From assembly GCA_022825825.1 (NCBI GenBank), contig JAJDWA010000050.1:36165-100164 (forward strand): 64,000 nucleotides of DNA, in the 5' to 3' direction. How positions within the stretch are numbered: the first letter of the stretch is position 1; each line of letters opens with the position of its first letter. A program made the position numbers and the translations under genes. Below are positions 51,366-60,338 of this stretch, in pieces. Source of the stretch: Candidatus Poribacteria bacterium. Lineage in GTDB: Bacteria > Poribacteria > WGA-4E > WGA-3G. A model generated the notes under the pieces. The model was not told the DNA's origin and did not search any database. It was given only the letters and a program-made list of their open reading frames with translations.

Positions 51366-53033
51366 ATGACCCGTAACTCAGGTTATCACTTAAAACCGCA
51401 CCATAAATTTGAACAAGAGGGACGCAAATATGTTGCTGACCTTGAAACCAACGACATCATTGAAATCAACGATGTAGAATGGGATATTCTGAGTCGCTAT
51501 GGGACTCAGACGGAGTATCAAATTGTTGAAGTTTTGAAAAAAAAGTATAAGGTATCATCTGTTTTTGAAGGTATTACACGATTGGAGTGGTTTGGTAAGC
51601 GAGGACAACTTTTAGCACGGATCCCTGAGTCGTCTGGTGAGTTCAACACCTTTCACCCTGTATGTGGGGAACTCAGGTTGTTGGTTCCATTCGGTTTTAG
51701 GGAAGAGGAATCATCAATTGATTACATCACGACTATGAATCGGTATCAACTTTTATCTTCCCTTGCGCGTGAAGCATCGTTAGAGACCCTGGCCTTTTCG
51801 CAAGTTAGAGATGGTGGTACACGCCCCGGGAACAAGAGAAATTTGGGGAAGATTCGTATTCGACAGATAACAAATGATGCGGACGATACCTTTGCGCCTA
51901 TATGGCATGCCAGAGAAGGATACGATGGTATTTTACTGCTTTCTCAATTAATGGAAAATGACCTGTTATACTATCAGGTTCCAGATATTCCAATTGTTCA
52001 CTGTATAGAAAACAGCCAGAAACTACAAAGTTCGCTGCTTGAATCACTCTTGGCTCTCTATGTAGCCCAGAAAACGAATGATAGTTTGGTTGTCAAAGCA
52101 TCATGGATGAAGGAATGGCTGAGTGAGTGTGGTATTCCGGGAAGGCATATCCATGTGATTCCGGACGGTATCAACGTTGTTGAACCGATTGATAAAGGGT
52201 TAGCAAAGCAACACACTGCTGCTATTTTTGATAGACCGATGTTTGCGGAGCGCCCAGTTGTTGGATTGGTTTCTGGATTTGAGCCGCATCTTGGTGCACA
52301 GTGGATTTCTGCGTTTGCGAGAGCCAACCGACATCTCTCGATTTTTGTTTATGATCACATATTGGCAAAGCACTATAAGAATCTGCCGGAGAATGTAGTA
52401 ATTTTCAGAGCAGATGATGAGGATATGGCTGCAATTCTGCCCGTTTTCTTTCAAGCACTGGATCTGGTCTGTTTTCCTGCGATGCCGGGAACACCGCTTT
52501 CAGTAGTTTTGGAGGCAATGGCTTATGGAACGCCGTGTATTGCCATGACGAAATACGGTCTCCCTCCAGAAGTAAAAGGAGCAGGAGTGAGTATCGGGTT
52601 GGAATGGAATAATTTTGGAGATTTTCATGTATCTATGGACCAACTTTCGGCAGCGATCAATCAAGGTTTGAAGCCGTCTAATATGCGTGCTAAATATGAA
52701 CGGATTGCGAAAGATCTCGCTCGGAAATACACTTGGCAGAAGACAACACGCAATATTATCCGATTGTTTGAGGAGAACCGCCCGTTGATGACAAGAAGTC
52801 ATCAAACGGATGAAAATTTGTTCCGTCCTATTTTCTGTCGTCGGTATAGTTCTGAGACACGTAAAATAACATCCAATGTGTATAGGCTGGGAGTTAACAG
52901 ATATGAACATCTCGAAAAAGCTTTGGCAGAGACACTCATGGAACAGCACAAATCGACTGAAGTCGCGTCTGTTTTCAAGCATTTCAAGATGGAAAAATCT
53001 GTTCATTCAACGGTGGGGCAACTTGGCATTTGA
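51366..53033 (+). CDS. RRE-glycosyltransferase fusion, type B, pair 2
   Basis: The protein has 555 aa and AAAAGGAGG before ATG 51366, 23 bp after type A. RRE-like domain: KFEQEGRKYVADLETNDIIE and VEWDILSRYGTQTEYQIVEVL. The GT body contains VPDIPIVHCIENSQKLQ, IHVIPDGINVVEP, ALDLVCFPAMPGTPLSVVLE and EAMAYGTPCIAMTKYGLPPE. Like its pair 1 counterpart it lacks the first Glu of the E-x7-E motif. The tail EHLEKALAETLMEQHKSTEV is the common C-terminal module. It is followed 231 bp later by peptide 3. Confidence 0.75.
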   Translation: MTRNSGYHLKPHHKFEQEGRKYVADLETNDIIEINDVEWDILSRYGTQTEYQIVEVLKKKYKVSSVFEGITRLEWFGKRGQLLARIPESSGEFNTFHPVCGELRLLVPFGFREEESSIDYITTMNRYQLLSSLAREASLETLAFSQVRDGGTRPGNKRNLGKIRIRQITNDADDTFAPIWHAREGYDGILLLSQLMENDLLYYQVPDIPIVHCIENSQKLQSSLLESLLALYVAQKTNDSLVVKASWMKEWLSECGIPGRHIHVIPDGINVVEPIDKGLAKQHTAAIFDRPMFAERPVVGLVSGFEPHLGAQWISAFARANRHLSIFVYDHILAKHYKNLPENVVIFRADDEDMAAILPVFFQALDLVCFPAMPGTPLSVVLEAMAYGTPCIAMTKYGLPPEVKGAGVSIGLEWNNFGDFHVSMDQLSAAINQGLKPSNMRAKYERIAKDLARKYTWQKTTRNIIRLFEENRPLMTRSHQTDENLFRPIFCRRYSSETRKITSNVYRLGVNRYEHLEKALAETLMEQHKSTEVASVFKHFKMEKSVHSTVGQLGI

Positions 53034-53264
53034 AAGAGGTATGAAATCTTGACCCACTTTAGCGGAGATTGCCCCTAAGGTATAAGTCTACTGAATTGAG
53101 AATGTAAAGTTGTGATCTGCATAATTTGGTTTTCAAGTATTTCCAGCACAGGGCCTCTACGCCTGATTTTCAAGTAAGTTTTTGATGTTGGAATAGGTTT
53201 GCTAACTGCGTTTGGAAAATTAATTGGGCTGGATGTAAATCCGGCAGAAAGGAGGTAAATCCAA

Positions 53265-53528
53265 GTGAAAAAAGAGACACGTGATAGAGCGAAGCGGTTT
53301 CTTACATCTGAGAGTGGACGGGTCGGTATACGGGCACCGTTAACTCTGGGTGTAGCCAGTGGGGTCCTTTTGTTATCGCAAGCAGTCCATACACCGCCCG
53401 CCGAAGCTGGACTTGAGTGTTTGAGTAATGATAATTGCGGCTCCGAGGAGCGGTGTGACTGGTGGTGTGAAGAGTACTCTGGGGATACTTGTTCAGTATG
53501 GGAATCTAAATGTGTTTATGATGGTTAA
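53265..53528 (+). CDS. Cys-rich precursor-like peptide 3
   Basis: The 87-aa peptide starts at GTG 53265 after AAAGGAGGT. The leader keeps the F-L-x-S-E-x-G-x-V-G pattern (RFLTSESGRVGIRAPLTLGV), then hydrophobic LLLSQAV and A-E-A-G at 46-49. The C-terminal 38 residues hold six Cys (52, 58, 64, 68, 76, 83); the first three keep C-x5-C-x5-C. The motif CLSNDNCGSEERC resembles small disulfide-bonded extracellular domains. A terminator follows. Confidence 0.75.
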   Translation: MKKETRDRAKRFLTSESGRVGIRAPLTLGVASGVLLLSQAVHTPPAEAGLECLSNDNCGSEERCDWWCEEYSGDTCSVWESKCVYDG

Positions 53529-53580
53529 TCCATGTTTGCGTTTCCACTGTTTTCCGCAGTCGAAATGCTATACGATCCCA

Positions 53581-53623
53581 AGCGAATTTGCAATTTTAAT
53601 TGCAAATTCGCTCTTTATTTTTT
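53581..53623 (+). terminator. Rho-independent terminator after peptide 3
   Basis: AGCGAATTTGCAATT (53581-53595)/AATTGCAAATTCGCT (53598-53612) is a perfect 15-bp stem followed by CTTTATTTTTT. Confidence 0.9.
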
Positions 53624-53627
53624 ATAA

Positions 53628-53662
53628 TGCACCCTTGCCTCCGAAAAGTTGTGTCTTTAATT
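53628..53662 (+). promoter_or_regulatory. ECF-type promoter 5 (upstream of sigma-propeller fusion)
   Basis: TGCACCC (53628-53634), 15 bp, TGTGTCT (53650-53656), TTAATTTTAAA, about 150 bp before the fusion gene. Confidence 0.65.
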
Positions 53663-53804
53663 TTAAAAGGGATGTTGTAAAACATTTTTTTATATTTAGC
53701 ACCTTTAACCATACATATTTGTAGCATAGCCTGTTAGGCTGTGCCACGTGAAGGTCCGCTATTGGAATAATATAAGATTTTTTTATTCGTTTTGGAGGTT
53801 ACGG

Positions 53805-56708
53805 ATGTTAGAAGACGATGTCAAATTGATACACAGGATATTATCAGGTGATGATTCGGCATTCAACATCTTGGTCAAGAATCATCAAAAAGGTGTTCAT
53901 GCGCTTATCTGGCGAAAGATAGGAGATTTTCACTATGCGGAAGAACTGACGCAAGATGTTTTTCTCCAAGTATACAGAAAACTGGGGACCCTGAAAGATC
54001 CTAAGTGTTTTGCCGGATGGTTGTATGTAATTGCGAATCGACTGACACTTAATTGGATTCAGAGGCATAAACCGGCGAGGCAGTCACTGGAGGATACACC
54101 CTTAGAAGAGATAGATGAATCCTCTTATACACATTATTTGACGGAGACACACGAGACAGAAACCGCTGAGCATCGCTCTGAAGTTGTCAAATCACTTTTG
54201 GAAAAACTCCCGGAAAGCGAACGGACAGTGTTGACCCTTCATTATCTCGGCGAGATGACGACGAAGGAGATAGGTAACTTCTTAGGGGTATCGGTAAACA
54301 CAATTAAGAGTCGACTGCGTCGAGGGCGCGAACGTCTACAGGAAGCAGAATTCTTGGTAAGCGAAGTGCTCGGGAGCATGCAGGTACCTGCCGATTTAAC
54401 GGCGCGGATTATGCGGCAAGTCGCCGATATTAACCCAATAGTTCCACCGTCTGGAAAACCGTTAGTGCCTTGGGTATCTTTCGGTGTGGCAACAATTTTG
54501 GTTATGTTCCTGCTGGGGGCAAGTCATCAATATCTTGCTCGGTTTCAAAAGCCGTATAGTTTCGAGGCGAGATCTGAACCTACGATTGAAATCGTTGATG
54601 CGCCTATCGTTCTTGATGTTGTATCAAAGCCTTCTATACGGAGCCAGTTTGGTCGGTCTGCTGTCCCTAAAAAAAATGTAGGGGCTGGTATGGAGTTTTC
54701 TGAGGCGACGTTAAGGACCTATGCCCAAGAGGACCTACGCAAGTTTTCTACTGAGCAGTGGGGACAAACAGATGCCCCCCCCGGTGGTCATGTACACGAT
54801 ATCTACACTGTTTCTGAGGGGACTACCTTTGCTATTTCAAGAAGAGGTATGTACAAATTAGAGAGAGATGCGACCACATGGCGGTACCTGAACACGGGTA
54901 TTCCGATGGATGAATCTCTCATGCCAGTGGTGGAAAATCGCGGAACCCTCTATATTGTCTCTACAAATGAAATATTTGCTTCAGCGGATAAAGGTGAAAC
55001 GTGGCGTGCGTTTTGCGTCCGACCAAACGGAGATGCCATTGGGCTTATTATCACAGATGAACGGGATGCGCCGGGTTCAGAAGCGGGTATAACAATGTAT
55101 CTCGCGCTCAGAGATGCCGGAGTTTTCCAATCCACAAATGGTGGCGTTCAATGGCACTCACTTAAGGATGGTTTGACAGACGAAAGAATTACAGCGATCG
55201 CTGCTGTTGGAAAGACAGTGTTTACCGGGACAAACCGGGGTCTCCACCGTCTGGATTCAGATATCTGGAGAAAATTGCCGGTGGGTAGTTCAAAAACCGT
55301 CTATTCCTTGGCAGCACTTGAGAATAACCTTTATGTTGGCATGGGACCTGATCTGTATGGATTAACACTAATGGATGCAAGGTCAATAATGCAAAGTGGG
55401 GAACCGAGTTTAGGCAAGATTTTCCGATCGACTGACTTGGGAGTCTCGTGGACTGAAATAACACCTATGGGTCAATTTCGCTCGGGGGTCCCCCCATCCG
55501 GTGTAAGGCTTTTAGCAATGGATGAAACGCTCTTAGCATTCGGGGCGACGCAATTACGTTCAACGGATGGCGGGAATACTTGGACAAATCTTGGATTCGA
55601 CCAAAATTCGCTGATGCTCAATAGTTCGCCTGCTGCGATGGTGAACGATAAAACCTATTACAAAGTTGGTACTTTTGGTATTCATCGCACCACGGATGGG
55701 GGCGAATCGTGGCATATATTTATGGACGGGGTGCTGGGAACAAGGATAACGGATTTGACTGTGTTCAACAACAGATTATACGCATATACCGGCTATGAGA
55801 TATATCAATCAACCAACGAAAGGATGACTTGGAAAAAAGTCCATATTAGTGCTGAAGAGGTTTCGCATAAATCAGTAGAACAAGCACCATCCCTCATTGA
55901 GCCTGATTTTGACGCAAAGTTTGTGATTGATAGTGGAATCCTCTATTTTATTTCGCCTGAAAGAAATCATTTACGCATTTCCCGTTTATCTGCAGATGAC
56001 AATAAACCAATGCCAGTTCAAACCACACCCGCTTTTGATAGTAAGGGAGCGAGAGAAAATCAGTTGTCCGAGACTACACGCTCTGTTGAAAAATGGGTGG
56101 AGATCAAGGCGTTTGCAATTAGTGATGGTGTATTCTATGCGGAATACAATCGTAGACTCTTTAAATGGAGACCTGGTGATTCAGCGTGGAAGGACACGGG
56201 TTTGGTAGACCTTCGGAAGCCATCCGATGTCAATTTCTTTGACGGATTCAAGTTAGCAGTTTCCAGAGAGATTCTCTACGTTGGGAAACGGGATGGTCGA
56301 CTCTTTCAATCGCTTGACGCAGGAAGTAATTGGAGAGATGTTACACCAAACCTACCGCTTCACTTTACTTTCTTCAAAGAGATCACTTTTGTGGGCTCAT
56401 CGGTTTACGTCGCAACAGACGCAGGGGTCTTAGTCTCGGAAACTGGGGAACACTGGCGCGTCATAATGGACAGATCAGGGACACCTATCGTCATAAACCA
56501 CTTTGCTATAAATTATCTCGCCGTGACGGGTCCCAGAGTTTACGGTGTTGGAGATATGGGGGTTTATAGCTTAGATACTGATGGGCACTGGAAACAATTT
56601 GCTTCAGAAGTGCCAGGTAAAGTTGTCTCTCTTGATATAATTAATAACAAACTTTATGGTGCCACTAAAGATCGTGGGATATTTCAGATATCGCTTGCCG
56701 AGGAATAG
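53805..56708 (+). CDS. ECF sigma factor fused to a membrane span and extracytoplasmic propeller
   Basis: ATG 53805 (MLEDDVKLIHRILSGDD) follows TTTTGGAGG; about 967 aa. Residues 1-165 form an ECF sigma factor: region 2 (HYAEELTQDVFLQVYRKLGTL, CFAGWLYVIANRLTLNWIQ) and region 4 (LPESERTVLTLHYLGEMTTKEIGNFLGVSVNTIKSRLRR). A membrane span follows at about 225-245 (VSFGVATILVMFLLGASHQYL). Residues 320-960 carry many BNR/Asp-box-like repeats (STNGGVQWHSL, STDGGNTWTNL, TTDGGESWHIF), a secreted-side propeller. A sensor and sigma factor in one chain suggests a membrane-held regulator of this cluster; one of the ECF-type promoters lies upstream. Confidence 0.8.
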   Translation: MLEDDVKLIHRILSGDDSAFNILVKNHQKGVHALIWRKIGDFHYAEELTQDVFLQVYRKLGTLKDPKCFAGWLYVIANRLTLNWIQRHKPARQSLEDTPLEEIDESSYTHYLTETHETETAEHRSEVVKSLLEKLPESERTVLTLHYLGEMTTKEIGNFLGVSVNTIKSRLRRGRERLQEAEFLVSEVLGSMQVPADLTARIMRQVADINPIVPPSGKPLVPWVSFGVATILVMFLLGASHQYLARFQKPYSFEARSEPTIEIVDAPIVLDVVSKPSIRSQFGRSAVPKKNVGAGMEFSEATLRTYAQEDLRKFSTEQWGQTDAPPGGHVHDIYTVSEGTTFAISRRGMYKLERDATTWRYLNTGIPMDESLMPVVENRGTLYIVSTNEIFASADKGETWRAFCVRPNGDAIGLIITDERDAPGSEAGITMYLALRDAGVFQSTNGGVQWHSLKDGLTDERITAIAAVGKTVFTGTNRGLHRLDSDIWRKLPVGSSKTVYSLAALENNLYVGMGPDLYGLTLMDARSIMQSGEPSLGKIFRSTDLGVSWTEITPMGQFRSGVPPSGVRLLAMDETLLAFGATQLRSTDGGNTWTNLGFDQNSLMLNSSPAAMVNDKTYYKVGTFGIHRTTDGGESWHIFMDGVLGTRITDLTVFNNRLYAYTGYEIYQSTNERMTWKKVHISAEEVSHKSVEQAPSLIEPDFDAKFVIDSGILYFISPERNHLRISRLSADDNKPMPVQTTPAFDSKGARENQLSETTRSVEKWVEIKAFAISDGVFYAEYNRRLFKWRPGDSAWKDTGLVDLRKPSDVNFFDGFKLAVSREILYVGKRDGRLFQSLDAGSNWRDVTPNLPLHFTFFKEITFVGSSVYVATDAGVLVSETGEHWRVIMDRSGTPIVINHFAINYLAVTGPRVYGVGDMGVYSLDTDGHWKQFASEVPGKVVSLDIINNKLYGATKDRGIFQISLAEE

Positions 56709-56854
56709 TAGGTAGTGGTTATGGATTTATCGGGAAGAATGTTAAGGCATGAAGCCTCTGAGTGTGCTAATAGCATACAATTTCGGCTGAATTATGTAAC
56801 CACTTATCGTAATCGTCAAAGGAAGTTAGACAATGATCTGAGGAGGCGATTGAG

Positions 56855-57454
56855 ATGGAAATAGATATAGAAACTGCGAGAAAGATTGTAGGTGCCCATG
56901 ATCAGAAGAAACCCTCTGAGGTCGCTAAAGCCGTAGATGTTTTATACCAGGCATTGGGAACGTATCAATCCATCACGCGAGAAATGGGTAAATCGGATAA
57001 ATTTTGGATCGTCCGACATCGTATCTCCCAACTTCCGATAGGCATTCTGTGGAAAATTGATGAGGGAGATATCGGGATTGAACAAGCCTATCAAATCACA
57101 CGACTCAAGCAGGAAGAAGATCAATGGATATTGGCTATAGCGATTATTGAAGCGAAAGGTCTGACTGCTAAAGAATGTGGAAAAGTTGTTAACCTTGTGC
57201 TTAAGGAAGGTAAGTCAATTATGGATTCCCTTCACATTTTAGTGGATATCCATTTTGATAAGATTCAACCCTTGATGCTTCCGCTTGGCTCTGACGTTTG
57301 GGTTGCGATTTGTAAGATAGCATGGACACAAGGTCAAAGATGGGAAGATCTCTGTTATCAATTGGTACTTCAAGGTATAAACGTTGATGTCCAGGAAGTC
57401 GCATCTCAACTTGAGACACTCGCTTTGGATTTACGCCAATCGGGTAGAACCTAA
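56855..57454 (+). CDS. ParB/HTH-like hypothetical protein
   Basis: The protein has 199 aa with GAGGAGG upstream. It is all helical. The segment GIEQAYQITRLKQEEDQWILAIAIIEAKGLTAKECGKVVNLVL recalls the HTH part of ParB-like proteins (a run of helices with LTxxE). No CTPase/ParB N-terminal box is present. It lies between the sigma fusion and peptide 4 and may regulate one of them. Confidence 0.45.
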   Translation: MEIDIETARKIVGAHDQKKPSEVAKAVDVLYQALGTYQSITREMGKSDKFWIVRHRISQLPIGILWKIDEGDIGIEQAYQITRLKQEEDQWILAIAIIEAKGLTAKECGKVVNLVLKEGKSIMDSLHILVDIHFDKIQPLMLPLGSDVWVAICKIAWTQGQRWEDLCYQLVLQGINVDVQEVASQLETLALDLRQSGRT

Positions 57455-57605
57455 CAACAAATCGACTCAGTTTTTGAGATTTTGTTAAGTCTTACACAAC
57501 CGCGAACATAAAGTTTCGCCTTTTTAATTTTAAGCGTTGGACATCCAAGCTAAATTCAGGTTTCGATTCAACTGGTACACCTGTAATGCCGTGTACCTGA
57601 GAATA

Positions 57606-57640
57606 AACCCGCCGTAATTTTAGGCGGGTTTTTTGTTTTT
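57606..57640 (+). terminator. Rho-independent terminator
   Basis: AACCCGCC (57606-57613)/GGCGGGTT (57623-57630) followed by TTTTGTTTTT. Confidence 0.88.
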
Positions 57641-57677
57641 GATGTAGATACAAATTCTTCTCAATTTTCTCACATTC

Positions 57678-57712
57678 TGCACCCTATTCCTCCTAAAACT
57701 GTGTCCTTAATT
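57678..57712 (+). promoter_or_regulatory. ECF-type promoter 6 (upstream of peptide 4)
   Basis: TGCACCC (57678-57684), 15 bp, TGTGTCC (57700-57706), TTAATTTTAAA, about 100 bp before peptide 4. Confidence 0.7.
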
Positions 57713-57807
57713 TTAAAGGAGTGTTGTATACCCATGTTCAAAATGTTTTTTCACATCATGGGTTAAAACATCACCGTTTCTACTGAAAAGGGAGGAGGTG
57801 AAATTTG

Positions 57808-58083
57808 ATGCAAACTCATGTAACACAACTAACAAAGCAGCGCCTCAGTGATTTCTTTGTCAAAGAAGATGGTCATGTGGCGCATAAGAATGCTTTAGTC
57901 GCTGGAACTATCGCGACAGGAGCAATCTTCGCATCACATCTACTCACACCCATTACCACAGAGGCTCAAGGCTTTTGGTGTGTTGACGGTTTCACGGGAG
58001 AGTCGGTACAGTGCAACAATAATGAATTTTGTTGTACCAGTTTTGGTGTCGCTATGTGTAGTGATGATCCCGTATGCTGGTAA
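57808..58083 (+). CDS. Cys-rich precursor-like peptide 4 (second leader type)
   Basis: ATG 57808 (MQTHVTQLTKQRLSDFFVKE) is supported by GGGAGGAGGTGA and by the aligned start of peptide 5; an in-frame TTG at 57805 is possible. The 91-aa product has a leader with K-E-D-G-H-V-A at 19-25, a hydrophobic segment (TIATGAIFASHLL), and T-E-A-Q-G at 51-55. The tail has six Cys (58, 69, 75, 76, 84, 90): C-x10-C-x5-CC-x7-C-x5-C, with the adjacent Cys pair and spacing of a cystine-knot-like peptide. Confidence 0.75.
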   Translation: MQTHVTQLTKQRLSDFFVKEDGHVAHKNALVAGTIATGAIFASHLLTPITTEAQGFWCVDGFTGESVQCNNNEFCCTSFGVAMCSDDPVCW

Positions 58084-58194
58084 TCAGCACTAAGTCACTG
58101 GTATGACGAAACTCAGACTTTTGTTTATTTGGTTTCTATCCCAAAGGGTTATTGAAATGGCCTATCCATAGATAGGATTGCTATACCATACCAA

Positions 58195-58247
58195 CAAGCG
58201 AGAGCTTATTTTTCATAAAACCGTTTTTGTATAGGTTCTCGCTTTCC
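58195..58247 (+). terminator. Probable terminator after peptide 4
   Basis: AAGCGAGAG...TTCTCGCTTT forms a stem around a loop of about 30 nt. The long loop makes it less certain. Confidence 0.45.
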
Positions 58248-58356
58248 ATTATGTATTATTATTTACCACTCTTTCTTTTTGTCCAGGGAGCGTTTGTATT
58301 AAAAAACATGGAAAATACTGATATAACTGCCTAAATTTGGGAAACTGGAGATTCTT

Positions 58357-60327
58357 GTGAAAAAATACATATTGCTTACGCTGATTCTGACTGTTGTTGT
58401 AGTAGGTCCGTTTGTTTATCAACAATGGAGTGAAGCGAAACGGTTGCGATATATTAGAGAGACAAAACAACTCGCTTCTCAGATTCATGCGACATCTTTG
58501 GTGGATTATCTACATCAGTTGAAGGAGATTTCATCGGACAGGGTGTCGCTGCTTCTCTTCACTGGGAACACACAAGCACAGCTTGAACCGTGCGGTTGTT
58601 TTATTGGGCAATCGGGTGGGTTACCGAGGCGAGCAAAAGCAATAGCGGCTATCCGCGAAAACGGATTTTCTCCGTTGTTGGTAGATCTCGGCGGTCTTCA
58701 GCCTTCTGAACACTTGGACATGAAACCGCATTCGTTTGAATCAGATGACCATTCAACTGACACTGGGATTCTTATGCGAGACCAGCATCGCGTGCAAACG
58801 ACCCTTACAGCGATGGAAATGATGGGCTATGACGCGTTTTTCCCTTTTGATTCAGAAACCGAGATTCTTCAGAATCGGGAAGTTAACCTGCCATTGGCAT
58901 TTTTAACCCAAGATTCTGACGCGTATGAAATAAAAATGGTTGAAGGAAAAAAAATCGGGCTGGTCGCCTTGGATCTTAAGAACTCAACGGAAGTGGTGTC
59001 TGACCAACTCAATGTACTTATGTCAGAAGTTCAAGCACAATCCGATTTTGTTGTTGGACTGAGTCATTCACCTATAGAAGTCAATAGAGCGTTGGCACGG
59101 GAATATCCGAGTTTTTCTGCGATTCTGAGTCCGTCCGAAGGCGAAACCGAAAGGGTTGGTGATGTTTTGTTGGTGTATTGTCATTCCAAAGGAAAAACGC
59201 TTGGTGCGCTCATGCTATCCGATGGTGTGGGGGATACACCTGCAAAAGTTCAGCAAATTGCGCTAACAGAGTCTGTCTCTGACGATCCGGATGTTAGGAA
59301 ACTCTTGGATGATTTCTACTATCAAATCACCATTGACCATCAATTGCAGATTGTTAGTCATCGCTTGTTTGCTTCGGAACCTCTTGAACGAGATGATAGA
59401 AACAACTATATCGGCTCTCAAGCATGCCAAGAATGCCATCAGAAGGAATTCAGCCAGTGGTCGCACTCCTCGCATGCGACGGCATTCAACACCTTACGCA
59501 CGGTTGGTAGGGAGTATTATCCCGAGTGTGTCACTTGCCACGTCACTGGATTGGGTTATGAAAGTGGTTACGAGATAGGTAATCCCGAGCGCGAGCATTT
59601 TGTGGATGTCGGATGTGAAACCTGCCACGGTCCCGGTAAACAACATGCTTACACACCGCTGAAAGAGAATATTCGGGGTCAAGTTCCTGAAAAAGTTTGT
59701 CTGGAGTGCCACACGCCTGAACATTCTCCGGGATTCGACCAACTTATTGAATACGTTATGTCTGAAGTTGATCACAGCCGAACTGAGTTGAGTCTCAAAC
59801 AGATTCTTGAGCAGCGCATGCGTGGACCTATGAAACCAGAGGTTGAACTCTTTGTGATGTCGTATTGCCCCTACGGTGTGCAAGCGGAACAGGAGTTGCT
59901 ACCATTTTTCGAAACGTATGGGGATACAATCAACTTCAAATTACGGTTTATCGTAGGTAAAGAAGAGTCATCAGCGGAAAACGCGGGTGAAGATATTAGG
60001 TTTACAAGTCTACATGGTGAAACAGAACTTATTGAGAACAAGCGACAAATGGTTATCGCCGAGTTATATCCAGATAAACTCTTTGATTATCTGCTTTGTC
60101 GTGCAGACCACCTTCACGAAGCATGGGTGAATTGTGCGAAGAATGTTGGACTGGATGTCGGCAGGATCGCAGAAGCGGTAGAAGCGGAAAAGGTGACATT
60201 GGATCTTGTTGAGGAGATACAAAGAAAGGAAGCACTGAATATTAAAGGCTCCCCGACTTTGGTCATTGATGGACGGATTATCGATGGTGGACTTTGGCGC
60301 GGAAAGGTCAAAGAAACCTGTCGTTAG
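58357..60327 (+). CDS. Membrane-anchored multihaem cytochrome fused to a thioredoxin-fold domain
   Basis: The 656-aa protein starts at GTG 58357 after GGAG. Residues 3-23 are an export signal or anchor (YILLTLILTVVVVGPFVYQQ). The region LLLFTGNTQAQLEPCGCFIG is like the metallophosphatase-type N-domain of UshA proteins. Four CxxCH haem sites follow (CQECH, CVTCH, CETCH, CLECH), as in cytochrome c554-type proteins. The C-terminal domain has a thioredoxin-like CPYG motif (VMSYCPYGVQAEQELL) and SPTLVIDG. Acting outside the cytoplasmic membrane it could move electrons to or from disulfides, which fits the Cys-rich peptides beside it; that link is inferred. Confidence 0.78.
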   Translation: MKKYILLTLILTVVVVGPFVYQQWSEAKRLRYIRETKQLASQIHATSLVDYLHQLKEISSDRVSLLLFTGNTQAQLEPCGCFIGQSGGLPRRAKAIAAIRENGFSPLLVDLGGLQPSEHLDMKPHSFESDDHSTDTGILMRDQHRVQTTLTAMEMMGYDAFFPFDSETEILQNREVNLPLAFLTQDSDAYEIKMVEGKKIGLVALDLKNSTEVVSDQLNVLMSEVQAQSDFVVGLSHSPIEVNRALAREYPSFSAILSPSEGETERVGDVLLVYCHSKGKTLGALMLSDGVGDTPAKVQQIALTESVSDDPDVRKLLDDFYYQITIDHQLQIVSHRLFASEPLERDDRNNYIGSQACQECHQKEFSQWSHSSHATAFNTLRTVGREYYPECVTCHVTGLGYESGYEIGNPEREHFVDVGCETCHGPGKQHAYTPLKENIRGQVPEKVCLECHTPEHSPGFDQLIEYVMSEVDHSRTELSLKQILEQRMRGPMKPEVELFVMSYCPYGVQAEQELLPFFETYGDTINFKLRFIVGKEESSAENAGEDIRFTSLHGETELIENKRQMVIAELYPDKLFDYLLCRADHLHEAWVNCAKNVGLDVGRIAEAVEAEKVTLDLVEEIQRKEALNIKGSPTLVIDGRIIDGGLWRGKVKETCR

Positions 60328-60338
60328 CGGGAAGGTGC

